A program made the translations under genes and the position numbers. Positions 1 to 11,598 of a stretch of 64,000 nucleotides of DNA are shown here, piece by piece; within the stretch, counting starts at the first letter, position 1; each line of letters begins with the position of its first letter. Source of the DNA: Nemania diffusa (Eukaryota > Ascomycota > Sordariomycetes > Xylariales > Xylariaceae); the NCBI GenBank assembly GCA_038501195.1, contig JBBPUQ010000003.1, positions 5,424,501 through 5,488,500 of the forward strand. The letters run 5' to 3'. The notes beneath the pieces are model-generated. The model was given only the letters and a program-made list of their open reading frames with translations, made no database searches and had not been told where the DNA came from.

Positions 1-618
1 ATTTATAAAGTTTTATAATATTTAACTTATTTAATAAAAATTTCATTTATTAATAATTTTTTATAATATTTAAAATTTATTATAAATTAATATAAAATAT
101 TAAAAAATCTTCAATTAGTTTATAAATTAATAATATTGTATTATTTTATTATAATAAATTATATTATTAAACATTTTTAAATATTATTTATTATTATTTA
201 TTAAATAATAATAATAATTAATTAATATAATATTTTAATAATAATAATTTAAAAGTTTTGTAAAAAATATAAATTTATATTAAAATATATTATATATATA
301 ATAAATTAATAAAGAATTATTATTATTAAACTTTTGTTTTTATATAATTAAAAAATATTTTAAATTAAATTTTAAATAAATATAACTTTAAACATTATTG
401 TTAATTTTTATTTATAAATAAACAGTTTTAATTAATAATAAAATTAAAACATTAACATTGTTATATAATATTTTATAAATTTAAATAATATTATTTTTAT
501 AATAAAGTTTTAATAAATTTATTTTAAAACTTTAATTTAAAAAACTTTTTAAACTTTTTTAATTTTAAACTTTAATAATTATTATATTAAAAAATATAAA
601 AACAATTATTAATTTTAT
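1..618. other. AT-rich sequence, no gene recognised
   Basis: Nearly pure A/T with stops in every frame on both strands. I see no coding remnant, RNA gene or repeat boundary here. It is probably degraded repeat DNA like the rest of the window, but no homologous copy was found inside the window to prove it. Confidence 0.5.
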
Positions 619-623
619 AATTA

Positions 624-849
624 TAATATAAACAAGTATAAAAGTTTTAAAAAATGAGTTTTTTAAAACCACTTTTTATATATTTTTAATATTAGTTTTA
701 TTTAAAACTATTTTATATCAATAAAGTAAATAAATAAAAAAAGCTTTTAAATCTTTTTTTTTAACTTAACTTTACAAGTTTACTTTTTTTAATTTATATT
801 ATACTTTTATAAACTTAAATATAAACACTATTTATAATAAATTATATTA
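624..849 (+). repeat. Solo LTR of gypsy family A (226 bp)
   Basis: This has the same sequence as the LTRs flanking elements A1 and A2 and the same orientation as A1. It starts TAATATAAACAAGTATAAAA and ends in ATTATATTA. It is flanked by a perfect 5-bp duplication AATTA at 619-623 and 850-854, which marks an integrase-made insertion. No family A internal sequence lies on either side, so it is best read as a solo LTR left by LTR-LTR recombination. It keeps a little more G/C than its surroundings, for example in the AAAACCAC stretch near 666. Confidence 0.85.
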
Positions 850-854
850 AATTA

Positions 855-1380
855 TAAATATTAAAACTTAATATAATAATTAATATTATTTTATTTAAAT
901 TGAAATAATAATAATTTTTATTTTTATTTATATAAAAATTATTATTTATTTAATAAACTATTCAAAAAATAGTTTTTATAAAAAATTGATTTATTTATTA
1001 TTATTTAAAAAAAAAAATTTATTTATAAATTTAATTTTTTATAATATTAATAAATTTATAAAATAATTTTAATTATTTTTTTATAATATTTAAAAAGTTT
1101 AATTTTTTTAATAAAAAAATAATTATTATTTAATTAAATTATTATAAAAAAAGTAATAAAAATTATTTTTTTAATAAAATTTAAGTTTTATTATTATATT
1201 AAATGTTTTAAATAAATAAAACGATTTTTTTAAAACATTTTATAAAATAAAAAAATTTAATAATTAATATAATAAATAATATTTTTATATATTATATATA
1301 TAAAATTTAATAAATATTATTTTTTAATATTATTAAACTATAAAATAACATAATGAAATAATAACAATATTATTATAAAT
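855..1380. other. AT-rich sequence, no gene recognised
   Basis: Low-complexity A/T sequence between the solo LTR and element E. It must be the target into which E inserted, and it should be continuous with the sequence after 8525. I cannot assign it to a repeat family. Confidence 0.5.
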
Positions 1381-1385
1381 ATATT

Positions 1386-1695
1386 TGTTACGGACCACAC
1401 TTATATTTGAACAAATGAATCTCAGAAGTGGTTAGTACACGCAGTATAGCTAGTAAGTAGCTAAAGTAGTTAAATGGATCTTATTGTTTGCTTGAAACAA
1501 TAGACCTACTAAAAGTTAAATAAAGTAGTAAATACAGAAAAGAAAAAGTAGTAAATAAAAAAGCACTTATATAAGTACGTTGATTTGATTTAAAGAGTTA
1601 GGTTTGTTTTTTAGTTTTTTTAACTTTAGTTTTTTTTTTAGAATATATAGTATTATTCAGTTTTTAAATTTATTGCTAGTATTGTATTTATTACA
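1386..1695 (+). repeat. 5' LTR of element E (310 bp)
   Basis: A direct repeat of 8211-8520 with identical length. The first half is unusually rich in G/C for this window (for example CGGACCACAC at 1391-1400), whereas the matching part of the 3' LTR is heavily mutated. By-eye differences between the copies are C/T or G/A transitions in both directions. Confidence 0.93.
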
Positions 1696-2579
1696 AAACT
1701 AAAGTTTATTTTAACTGTTTAAAAAAACGATAAATTTTTAAAAACTTTTAAACAAATTAACTGATTTTAATATATTAAAATAATATAATTAATTTTTAGT
1801 AATAGTGCATTTATTATTAACTATAAAAAAGCTAAATAACAAGTGCAGTTTATTAAAAATGAACTAGTAAAGCTTGTTTTATAAGTATAAATAAACTATA
1901 AACGAAGTAAGCTATACTAACAGTTTTAAAACTTCTAAAGCTTGCTTAAAAATTATATAAAACGTATTTATATAGTAAAATATATTATAAACAATAATAA
2001 TAAGTTTTATTATAATATTTTTAATAACGGAAAACTTTTTACTTTTAATATTTACAAAAAGTTCAAGTTTATTTGTAAAAACTTCGAAAAATATAATAAA
2101 TAATAGCAATATATAGTTATTAATAAAACTATATACAATAGTGCTGTCGAAAAAATAATAATTAATACTAAACACTTTATTGTTTAAAACAAAACTTTTT
2201 AAATAGTTTTTGTTTTTTTTACTAAAAACAAAAAAAAAGTATAGCTTAAATATAATAAATTAATAACTTTTGAGCAATTTTAAGCGATAACAAATATTTA
2301 TAATAAAACAATGTATTAAAAGTTTAAGTATTAAACTTTATAGTTAAACACTGTTTAAAAAATTGCAAAAAAGCTTAAAAATATAACAAACTTTTTTAAA
2401 TAAAGTGTTTACTTTTTGTATACTTGAGTAGTTAAATTGAAAAAAAAAACCAAACAATAAAAAGTAAATATAATCTGTTAAAAAGCCGACTTTTAAAATG
2501 CTATGTTTTATAAAGCTACAAATATTTATAAAAAAAAAATTATAGATTTAAAAAGTTAAATCGAAGTTTTTTAAAACTA

Positions 2580-3340
2580 AATTATAGCTATAGCAGCTGC
2601 AGCATTAAAGCTTGTACTAGCAGCTTTTATTAATAATTTAGTTTTTGTTAAAATAACTTAGTAACAAAAACAAAAACAAAAAAACACTTTGAAATTTAAA
2701 ACTACTAATAAAGCTTTTATAATTACTAAAAAAAAAACTAAACTATTTATTAAAGCAGCTAATTTACTTATGTTTACTAATAATAAACTAGTTAAAAATA
2801 AAACTAAAGTTTGGTTTAAATATTAGTTTATATTGCTAAAAAGCAAGCTAACTAAAAATGCCGACTATTATAACTAAAACTTAGAAAAAATCGATTATAT
2901 TGCTAGCTATATAAAAAATTCTGCTTTTAAAAACATTATAGCGTTTATTATAAATAACTATAAAAAAAAGCTTATTTTAAAAATAAACGTAAAAGTTTTG
3001 AACTATTTGTTTGCTTATTATTATAACTTTAATAAATATAAAAAAGCACGAGTTAAATATTAGAATTTTAAAATGTAAAATTTTAATAAGTTTATACAAT
3101 TTAATATAAAGTTTGCTAAATAAGCTAAAACAGCTTAAATTAACTTTATAAATTTTAAAAAAAATTTATATAACAAATTATTTAAACAAATTAACAAACT
3201 ATACGTTGAAAAACTATATAACAACTAAATAATGTTTATAAACTTTTGTAACTATATTTAAATATATAATTACTAACAGTATAAAAACTTTATTGCTTAA
3301 AAAGTACAGCAGAAAAAAAACTTTATAAAAATAACTAAAT
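2580..3340 (+). pseudogene. Gag remnant of element E
   Basis: This is the first coding remnant after the 5' LTR. Around 3080-3200 the + strand reads as a broken stretch with phenylalanine, lysine and alanine spacing like the Ty3/gypsy gag capsid motif, in which 'sf..Fy..F..la..a' is followed by a KL-rich helix. Examples are NKFIQFNIKFA and, after several stops, KNLYNKL. Upstream, from 2585, is an Ala- and Lys-rich stretch. I do not see an unambiguous CCHC zinc knuckle. Gag would form the virus-like particle; here it is interrupted by many TAA/TAG codons. The limits are approximate. Confidence 0.6.
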
Positions 3341-3829
3341 AAAAAGAAAATTTAAAGCTTAAAAAAAAAAAAAAACTTGTAAAATCAAACTTTTGCTAAA
3401 AAAATAGTACAAAGTATTTAAGCATTTTAATTTTAAGTATAGTTTTAAACAGTTACTGCATTTATATCAAAGCTTTATTTAATTAAGCAAAAGTATTAAT
3501 TTTATAAAAACAATGTTTTATATACTACAATTAAAAACATAAAAATAGCAAATGTTTTTGTAAATTTGATTTTAAACAATTTAATATAACTTATATTAAT
3601 ATTATTTTTGTTTAAAATATAAAATTTAAACAAATAAAAACTGCACTAAAAAAAAAGCTAAAAAATACTGCTTAAAATAACTAAACTTTTATTTTAAACA
3701 AACTTATATATTAATATTAAACATAAATAAATATAAAAAAATACTATTTGATTTTTTATAAAAACTATTAAAAAAAAACTTTTTTTTTATAAATTGTACA
3801 ATAGCAAATAATAAATTTACTTTATTAAC

Positions 3830-4160
3830 AAAAGCACTAGTTAATATAAAAATAAATATATATTTATTAATTAAATTGGATTTTGCTATAAAAATTTTAA
3901 AATATTTAAAACTTAAAACAATTATTAAATTTATACTATTTTAAGTAGCAAATTATAATAAAAAAGCTATATAAACTATTAATACTGTTTTAAAAATATA
4001 TTTTTATATATAAAACAAAACAATTTTAAACATATTTTTACTAGTAATAAATATAAAATATAACGTTATTGTAAAAAAAAAGTACTTAAATTATTATAAT
4101 ATATTAGTAAATAGTAAAAAAAAGAAATTGCTTTTTTTTAGCGATTAAAAACTAAAATAT
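3830..4160 (+). pseudogene. Aspartic protease remnant of element E
   Basis: Between gag and RT the + strand reads a long nearly open stretch ending near 4050-4100 in YNVIVKKKYLN. This matches the 'YDvIlGkpwL' end of retropepsin domains in fungal gypsy elements. The expected catalytic DTG/DSG near 3870 is not readable, because the region is changed to KLD-like residues. The protease would cut the Gag-Pol polyprotein. The call rests mainly on the C-terminal motif and on its position. Confidence 0.6.
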
Positions 4161-4859
4161 TAAATTTTTGAAATTTTAATAAATAATATAGAAAATTTAA
4201 TTGTTAATTTTAATTATTAACAAAATATAAACTATTAATAAAAATTAATAAATATAAAAAACAAAAAAAAAAAAAACAAACAAATAAACTAAATATATTA
4301 AAAAAAAAAACAAAACAAAAAAGATATAAAAACTAAACTTAAAAAAGTCTGCTTTTATATTAATAAGCTTAAGCGCTAAAAAAAACATGCAAAAGTTATG
4401 CAAAAAAAGCTTTCAGTTACTTTTTGACTGCTTATTTTAATTTTGTGCTCTTTTTGGGCTAGTTTTAATATAAGCAGAAATTGCTTATAGCAAAAAGTGC
4501 AACATATAAAGCGCGTACTATAAGCTAAAGCTTATAAAAACAACTTAAATTTATATATTTTTTTTGTAAAAAAAAAGCATAAAAACTATAAGCTAAAAAT
4601 AAAACATAACTAGTATAGCTTATACTAGTTACAAAAAAATATAGTTAAATAATATAAATATTAGTTAGTTTAAATTAATATTATTAATATAACAAAATTT
4701 AATATAACAATAAAACAAAAAGATATTGTTTTATATAATATAACTTTATTATATAAACTAAACTAAGTAATTTTTTAAAAAAAGTATAAAAAGTTAATAA
4801 AAAATAAAAAAAAATTAATAGAAGTAATATTATATATAGTTTTTAAAAAATACTATAAA

Positions 4860-5720
4860 TATTTCGATATATTTAATAAAGCAGTTTTAAACGACTTTTT
4901 GCTATATTGTTTAAATATTAATTACTATATTATTATTAATAAACTTTTAAAAGCTTTTTTAAAATATAGCATATTATATAAAATATTATTAAAAAAAACA
5001 AAAATATATCGAAAATATATTAGCAATAATTTAACAAAAAACTTTATTAAATTAACAATAGTACTATAAGCAGCATTAGTTTTATTTGCTAAAAAAAAAA
5101 ACGGTTTTTTATAGCTATATATAAACTACAAAAAACTAAATTCAATTATTTAAAAAAATAAATACTTTTTATTTTTAATCAATAAAACTTTAGCTAAAAT
5201 ATTTTAAACTAAAGTTTATACAAAAATAAACATTTAATAAATTTTTTACTATATTTAAATGTTTAAAAAAAATAAATTACTAATAGTTTTTTAAATAAAA
5301 TATAAAGCTTATTAGTTTAAAGTATTTTTGTTTAAGTTAATAAATAAACTAGCAATATTTTAGTACTATATAAACAATATACTAAAAAACTATTTAAATG
5401 TTTTTTATACAGTATATATTAATAATATATTAATTTATTTTAACAATAAATTAAAATATAAACACTATATTAATAAAATGTTAGCTTATTTAAAAAAAGC
5501 TAAATTATAAGCTAATTTTAAAAAGTGCAAATTTTATATAATAAAAACTAAATTTTTAAAGTTTATTGTAAAAATATATAAAGTAAAAGTTAATTTGAAC
5601 AAAATAAAAATTGTACATTATTAAAATTTACTTTATAACAAAAAAAAAAAAGTACATTTTAAAAAAGTACAGTTATTTCTAAGCTTTTGCAACTTTTATA
5701 AAAAATTCATAAAAAAATAT
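4860..5720 (+). pseudogene. Reverse transcriptase remnant of element E
   Basis: A strong Ty3/gypsy RT match in one frame. The motif LFAKKKNG (about 5080-5105) corresponds to 'vpKKdG' and is followed by a YINYKKLNSI block ('cvDYRkLN'). The catalytic box at 5415-5435 reads VYINNILIYF where the family has YIDDILIYS, so both catalytic Asp codons (5421-5426) are AAT. It continues with ANFKKCKFY, KTKFLKFIV and LFLSFCNFYKKF, matching the 'NlkKCeF', 'tkfLGfiv' and 'sFLGFcNFYRkF' blocks. Stops replace Gln, Arg and Trp positions. Loss of both Asp residues alone would abolish polymerase activity. Confidence 0.92.
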
Positions 5721-5839
5721 AAGCAGATTATAAAACTATTTACTAATTTTATATATATTAGCATATTTTTTTAATAAATTTAAAAATACTAAAAAATATT
5801 TAAAGCTTTATAAATAGCTTTAATAAGTATATTTATTTT

Positions 5840-6180
5840 ACAGCATTTTTTTTACAACGTTAAAATTATAATAAAAATTAACTTTTTTAATAATATAGCG
5901 TTAAATATATTGTTTTAAAAAAACAGTTTAAAAAATTTATAAAAGCTAGTTGCTTTTTTTTTAAAAATATTTTACAATATAAAACTTAATTACAAAATAT
6001 ACAATAAAAAAATGCTAGCAATTATAAAAAAGCTTTTATGCTAAAAAACAAAACTAATTAATATATAATATTTTTTTATAGTTTTAATAAATTATATAGT
6101 TTTAAAATATTTTAGTATAAAAAAAGTACTAAATTTTTAATAAATAAAATAAACAAAGCTTATAAGCTACTACTACTTTA
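5840..6180 (+). pseudogene. RNase H remnant of element E
   Basis: Directly downstream of RT in the same sense. Near 5870 the + strand reads KINFFNNIALNIL, matching the 'eTDaSd.a.agvL' start of gypsy RNase H with Asp and Ser codons mutated. It continues with KLVAFFLKI ('kPvaffSkk'). Near 6080-6115 a LINYIVLKYF stretch matches 'lTDH.aLeyF'. RNase H would degrade the RNA strand after reverse transcription. Stops and Asp-to-Asn changes inactivate it. Confidence 0.82.
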
Positions 6181-6479
6181 TAATTATATATTATTTAAAT
6201 TTAAAAAATACTATTACTAATATTTTTTTAAAGCTTTTAAAAAACGTAAAAATATAAAAAAAAAAAAAAAACAAATAAAAAATAATAGTTTTGTTTAAAC
6301 TAATAACTTTTTTTGATAAAACTTTGTAAAAATTTACAATAATATATATATTAAAAAATAACATTGTATTTTTATTAATTTTTAGAATATTATTAACTAA
6401 TTTAGTTTTAAAAGCTAATAAAACTAACAAAAGTTTAATTAAATATAAAAAAAAAGCTTATATAAATTAAAACTTAAAC

Positions 6480-7180
6480 TAATTAATACTAAGTAATTTA
6501 ATATTATATAAAAAATGTTTAATAGTACTAAACATTAATTATTTATATATTAAATTAATTAAAAAAATATATATATAGTTAGCTATAGTATATTTAAAAA
6601 AAAATAAAACAAAAGCTTTAATAACTTAAAAGTATTAGTAGCTTAAAATTTATAAAAAAATAAATTAATATATAATAAATTGTTTATATAAAACAACTAA
6701 AGTTTTAAAAAATAAAACGCTAAAAAAACTGAAACTTTTAAATGTACTAAAGTATATATAGCAATATGTAGTAATAAATTTTAAGTACTTTTTTTTAAAT
6801 AATAATAAAAATAATATAACTTTTTACATAATTAATAAGCTGTTTAAGCTTATATAAACTATAGCTTGTAAAAATATAGTAACTATAAAATAAGCTGTAA
6901 AAATATATTATAATAAACTATATTAAATATATAACTAACTAAAAAGTTTTATTAGCAACTATAGTTTTTAGTTTATAGTTAAATTTATAAATAAACTATT
7001 TTAAATTTATAAAATAAAACTAAACTTTTTTTTTATTAAATATAAACAAACTATTAAACAAATAAAAATTATATATTAATAAATAAACTAAAAGTTGTAG
7101 CTTTTTATTAACTACTTTTAAAAAAACTAGTTTAAAGTATTACTAGTATTAAATGTAGTACAAGCGTTATTACTGCACAA
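6480..7180 (+). pseudogene. Integrase catalytic-core remnant of element E
   Basis: The + strand near 6777 reads NFKYFF followed by YIINKLFK, matching the 'DFksFP....vviDRlSK' block; the first catalytic Asp codon is AAT (6777-6779). About 60 codons later (6951-6970) it reads ISNYSF-stop-FI, which matches 'iSDRGsQFi' through C-to-T and G-to-A changes; the second Asp is AAC (6957-6959). The spacing fits the D,D-35-E integrase core. The region near 7025-7060 corresponds to the position of the family's 'QT.GQtE' block but is too altered to name the Glu. Integrase would make the 5-bp staggered cut seen as the ATATT duplication. Confidence 0.85.
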
Positions 7181-7409
7181 GTTGTTAAAAAGCTTATTTT
7201 TATATAAAGTATTAGCTAATTAAGCTATAAAAATAACGTTTAATTAAAAAATTAAAATGAAAAAATTAGTATTTAAGTTAAAAAAAAAAAAATTAAGCTA
7301 TAAAAAAGCGCAAAACTTTGCAACTAAAATATATAAATATATAGCAGTAGTAAAACAACAAATATAAAAAACTTAACAAAAAATAATTAATTAAATTAAC
7401 AAATATTAA

Positions 7410-7840
7410 CAAAACTTTAACTTTTTAATAAAAAGTTAAATGTACATTTTATAAAAAAAAAAAAAACAAACAAACTAGTTTAATAATAAATTAAACTATT
7501 TAATAATAAAAATATATTATAAAATTATTAACAACAATAAAAAAAATACTTTTAAATTTTATTTGCTAAACTTTTAAAAAAGTTTTTAATAGTTTTATGT
7601 AAATTAGTTGTATAAATATTTAAAAAACTTGCTTTTAAAGCAAAACTTTAAGCGTTTAAAAAAAAAAGTTGTAAATTTTAAACGTAACAAAAAAAAATAA
7701 AAAGTTGAAAAAGTTTTATTATTGTATATTAAATCAAATAAACTTTATTATAAAGTAATTTAAAAAAAATAAAATTATAACAACTAATAATATTTAATAA
7801 ATATTTTAAAAAACTTTTTTATATATATATAAAAATTTTA
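7410..7840 (+). pseudogene. Integrase C-terminal and chromodomain remnant of element E
   Basis: From about 7415 the + strand carries the remains of the gypsy integrase tail ('GD.Vyl', 'KLd.kr.GPF.I', 'nsFHvSlL'); the best-preserved parts are the AFKLxxxxLKK and NSFxVxxLxxIFKK patterns. From about 7700, YYKVI-stop-KK-stop-NY precedes a segment ending FKN, which fits the 'yLVKWkGw....tWyPa.nFKnA' chromodomain of fungal chromoviruses. Such domains can bind methylated histone H3 and steer integration into heterochromatin. Identity of the chromodomain is likely but not certain, because several aromatic codons are stops. Confidence 0.72.
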
Positions 7841-8210
7841 TAATTAAAACTTTAGTATAAAAAGTTTTTTTATAAAATTATTAAAATAAAAAAAAGCAGC
7901 GCAGAAAAAAACGTTTATAAAAAAATATTTTAATAATAACAAAATAAATATAACAAAAAAACATTATATACGCAAAAAATAAAAAAGTTTTTAAATATAT
8001 ATATAATATTATATAAACATTAATAGTATTATCGAATTAACTATTAGCGCAATAAAAAAATAGTAGAAATTAAAAGCTTTTATATATAAACTAATTGTAT
8101 ATAACTAAAAGTATTTTTTTACTGCTTAGAAATATTAATTTTAAAAACTTACAGTTTAAGTATCCGATGTAGCAAAAACTTAAGTTAAGCTTTTTTTGTA
8201 CAAAAAAAGT

Positions 8211-8520
8211 TGTTACAAATTATACTTATATTTAAACAAATAAATTCTAAAAGTAGTTAGTATATATAATATAGCTAGTAAATAGTTAAAATAACTAAAT
8301 AGATTTTATTGTTTGTTTAAAATAATAAACTTACTAAAAATTAAATAAAGTAGTAAATATAAAAAAAAAGAAGTAGTAAATAAAAAAATATTTATATAAG
8401 TACGTTAACTTGATTTAAAAAGTTAAGTTTGTTTTTTAGTTTTTTCAACTTTAGTTTTTTTTTTAAAATATATAATATTATTTAGTCCTTAAATCTATTG
8501 CTAGTATTGCACTTATTACA
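8211..8520 (+). repeat. 3' LTR of element E (310 bp)
   Basis: Direct repeat of 1386-1695. Its first half is much more mutated than that of the 5' LTR, while its last 50 bases keep several C residues lost in the 5' copy (CCTT at 8487, TGCACTTATT near 8508). A short A-rich run lies just upstream (8202-8208), where a polypurine tract is expected. It is followed by target duplication ATATT. Confidence 0.93.
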
Positions 8521-8525
8521 ATATT

Positions 8526-10147
8526 ATATAAATAAATTATAAATTAATTGAAATAATACTTAAAATTAATATTTAAATTATATTAATTGTTAAAATAGCA
8601 ATATTAGCTATAATTAATATATATTTAAATTTTTTTTATATAATTTAATATTTGTTTATTAAATAATTAGCTATATTTTATTATATATATATATATATTA
8701 GCAAGTTTATATAATTTATATATATATATTATATATATAAAGATTTTTGTTTAAATATAAAAACAACAATAATATTTTATAATTTTAATATTAAATTTTG
8801 TTTTAGCTTTATTATATATAATTAATTATATAAAGTTAAATCAACATTTATTAATAGTTATATTAGCTTTTATTTACTTTAATAGTAATATATTACAAAT
8901 TAACAAAATTTACAAATAAAACTAATTAAAATAATTTTTAAAATATATTTTTTTTTTAATGTAAGTTAAAAATGTTTACTTTTATATTATGTTTTAAATT
9001 TATTTTTAAATATATATACTTTTTTTAACTTTAGTAAAAAATTCATATATTATTATATATATAAAAAAATCAAGTTTTTTATTATATAAATATATTTTTC
9101 TTTAATTTAAATATAAAGTATTTTTATATAAAAAAATAATAGCAAATAATGTTATTATTTAAAAATTGTTTATTATTTATAATTAATTATATAAATATAT
9201 GTTTTTTTTTATGTAAATAAAAAAATATATATATAAAAAAACAAATAATTAATATTTTTTAATTAATAATTTTATTATATATATAAACTTAAATAATAAC
9301 TTTCAAATATAATAATGTTATAATAATTTTAATAAAAAGTTAAAACATAATGTTATTATAACTATAACTTTTTATATAATAAAATTGTTAAATATTTTAA
9401 TATAAATATTATATTTATATAAAAATACTTAAATAAAAAATATTAAACATAATTTATTAACATTTTTATTATAAGTTAATAATATTTAAATATATATATG
9501 CTTTATTAACTAATAAAATATATATATTTAAAATTTATTAATTAAAAAAACTTCAAAATATATAAAAAGTTTTTTAAAAACTATATAAAGTATTAATTTA
9601 ATTAAGCTAATTAATTATTATATTAAATAACAATTAATTTCATAATATTGAAAAAAATTAATATTATTATATTAAAAAATTATATAATAAAAACAAAATA
9701 TTATTTATTAACTAAAGCTGTAAAAAAGCAATATATTATAAAATAATTAATATATATAAATAAACTATTTATTTATTAAATATAATTAAAGCTTTTTATA
9801 TAAAAACTAAAACTTAAATTAAAGTAATTAATATAATATATTTTTATAATAACAACACTTTTTTTTATTATTTATTAAACATTTTTTACAAAATAATTTT
9901 TAGTTTAATTAAAAACTATATAATTAAAAAAAGCTTTGTAAAATATTGATTTTTTCATTTTATAATTAACTATATAATTTAATATAAAAAAATAGCTATA
10001 TAAATAATATAAATTATAAACTTTTTAAATAAATTATAAATTTAACTTTTTATTTATTTATAAATACTTTGTTTATTATATTTTTTTAATTATTTTTATT
10101 TTATATTTAAACTATTATATAATTTTCAATTTAATACTTTTTAATAT
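8526..10147. other. AT-rich sequence, no gene recognised
   Basis: About 1.6 kb of A/T sequence between element E and element D, with stops in all frames. It includes (TA)n-like runs near 8680-8740. It should continue the sequence left of 1381. No second copy was spotted in the window, so it may be a further mutated repeat family or the original target of D and E. Confidence 0.5.
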
Positions 10148-10357
10148 TAATATAATTAAATAAAAAAGTTGCTTTAATAAAAAAAAACTTTATATTATAA
10201 TAAGTTTTATTAATAATAACATAAAAGTAAATAATAAAAATAAACTAAAATTTAAATTAAATAAACCTTTTTTATTAATTTTAAATTAGCTTTTTTTTTA
10301 TATATTATATTTTGAAATTTAATATATAGTATTATTTTAAATGTTATGTTTTAAATA
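10148..10357 (+). repeat. 5' LTR of element D
   Basis: Matches 40247-40453 over its whole length by eye, including a shared block of ACTTTATATTATAATAAG followed by TTTTATTAA. Differences are mainly C/T, G/A and small indels. The start and end were set where the similarity between the copies stops. Confidence 0.8.
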
Positions 10358-11366
10358 ATATAATAAATTTTATAATTTTAATAATTTTATTTTTTAATTT
10401 TGTAATTTTTTATTATTTTCTTTTATATTAATAGTTATTATTAATACTTTTGTTTAAATTTTTAAAACTTAATAGTTTATTTTAACGTTTTAATTAAATT
10501 AGTTTTTTAATCGTTATATTTAAAACATTAAAAATAAAAACTAATTATAAAATTATTTAAATTAGGTTTTTAATAGCTGTAGTAATTAAGCAGTAAAGAA
10601 TTAATAATATTATAACTAAAAGTTAATTAAATTAGTTTTTTAATAGCTATATTTAATAAAAAGTTATAATTAACATTAATATAATAAATATTTAATTAAT
10701 AAACTATAAATTAATTAATTAAAACTTTATATAAAATAAATTATTTTTATATTTTATATAAAATAGTTATATTTAAAATAATATTAATTAATTAAAACTT
10801 TACATTTTTTTAAACTTTAAACTTTTGTTAATTTTTATTTATTTAACATTTATAATATTTTTAATTATTGTTTTTTTAAACTTTAATTTATATTTATACT
10901 TTTAAATTTTATATTAAATTTTTTAATAATATATAAAATCTTTTATTTATATTTTATTATTTTATTTTATATTATTTATATATTTATAATTTATAATTAA
11001 ATTATATTATATATAATTTTAAATATTTAAATTGTTTTATCTTTTTTTAATAAAAATTTATATTGTTATTAATAATAAATTTAAATAAATTTTACAAACT
11101 TTTATAAATTAATAAATATTAAGATTTTTATTTTAAAATTAATTAAAATAAATAAATTATTTTTAAAAAGCTTAAAAAAATAAATATTAATTATAAATAT
11201 AAAATATAATTTTGTTTTAGTTAATAAAGCTATATTTAAAAATTAAAATTAAATATTTGAAATAGTTATATATTTTTAACTATTTATATTATAAATATAA
11301 AGTTTAAAATATTTATTATTTTTTAAAAAATTAATAATAATATAACTTTTTAAAAATATATTTAAT
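10358..11366 (+). other. 5' internal part of element D, with short direct repeats
   Basis: Lies between the D LTR and the A1 insertion and is probably the leader and start of gag. No coding similarity is visible. Three imperfect copies of a motif like TTAAATTAGTTTTTTAAT plus an ATAGCTATATT-like tail start near 10490, 10557 and 10623, about 66 bp apart, which suggests a degenerate short tandem repeat. The last five bases of the flank, ATAAA at 11367-11371, are the A1 target duplication. Confidence 0.5.
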
Positions 11367-11371
11367 ATAAA

Positions 11372-11598
11372 TAATATAAACAAATATAAAAGTTTTAAAA
11401 AATAAGTTTTTTAAAACTATTTTATATATATTTTTAATATTAGTTTTATTTAAAACTATTTTATATTAATAAATTAAATAAATAAAAAAAGCTTTTAAAT
11501 CTTTTTTTTTTAATGTAATTTTATAGATTTATTTTTTTAAACTTATATTATATTTTTATAAATTTAAATATAAATATTATTTATAATAAACTTTATTA
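11372..11598 (+). repeat. 5' LTR of element A1 (227 bp)
   Basis: Starts TAATATAAACAAATATAAAA and ends AAACTTTATTA. The family A LTR recurs as both ends of A1 and of A2 and as four solo copies in the window. TG...CA ends expected for an LTR would read TA...TA after RIP, as seen. Confidence 0.87.

Larger units (their letters stand above)
1386..8520 (+). mobile_element. Element E: complete but mutated Ty3/gypsy chromovirus
   Basis: A 7,135-bp LTR retrotransposon. Two 310-bp LTRs (1386-1695 and 8211-8520) run TGTTAC to TTACA and are flanked by the 5-bp target duplication ATATT (1381-1385 and 8521-8525). Between them, in order on the + strand, are remnants of gag, protease, reverse transcriptase, RNase H, integrase and a C-terminal chromodomain-like module. 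That order (integrase after RT/RNase H) defines Ty3/gypsy, and a chromodomain points to the chromovirus branch. All reading frames are broken by stops that fit CAA/CAG-to-TAA/TAG and TGG-to-stop changes, so the element is dead. It is one of the less degraded elements in the window, which suggests a fairly recent arrival. It is not interrupted by any other element. Confidence 0.93.

Noticed and set aside
624..849. The 226-bp family A repeat considered as a MITE
   Set aside because: It occurs in direct orientation at both ends of two 8-kb elements with gypsy pol and makes 5-bp duplications, so it is an LTR.
6191..6430. 79-codon open frame on the - strand as a possible small membrane protein
   Set aside because: It lies antisense to the RNase H to integrase stretch of element E, is a low-complexity Phe/Leu/Ile/Lys string as expected from A/T DNA, and has no ribosome-binding or splice context.
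8680..8740. TA-rich run as a replication origin or telomere
   Set aside because: Such runs occur throughout the window, and there is no telomeric repeat or origin consensus to distinguish this one.
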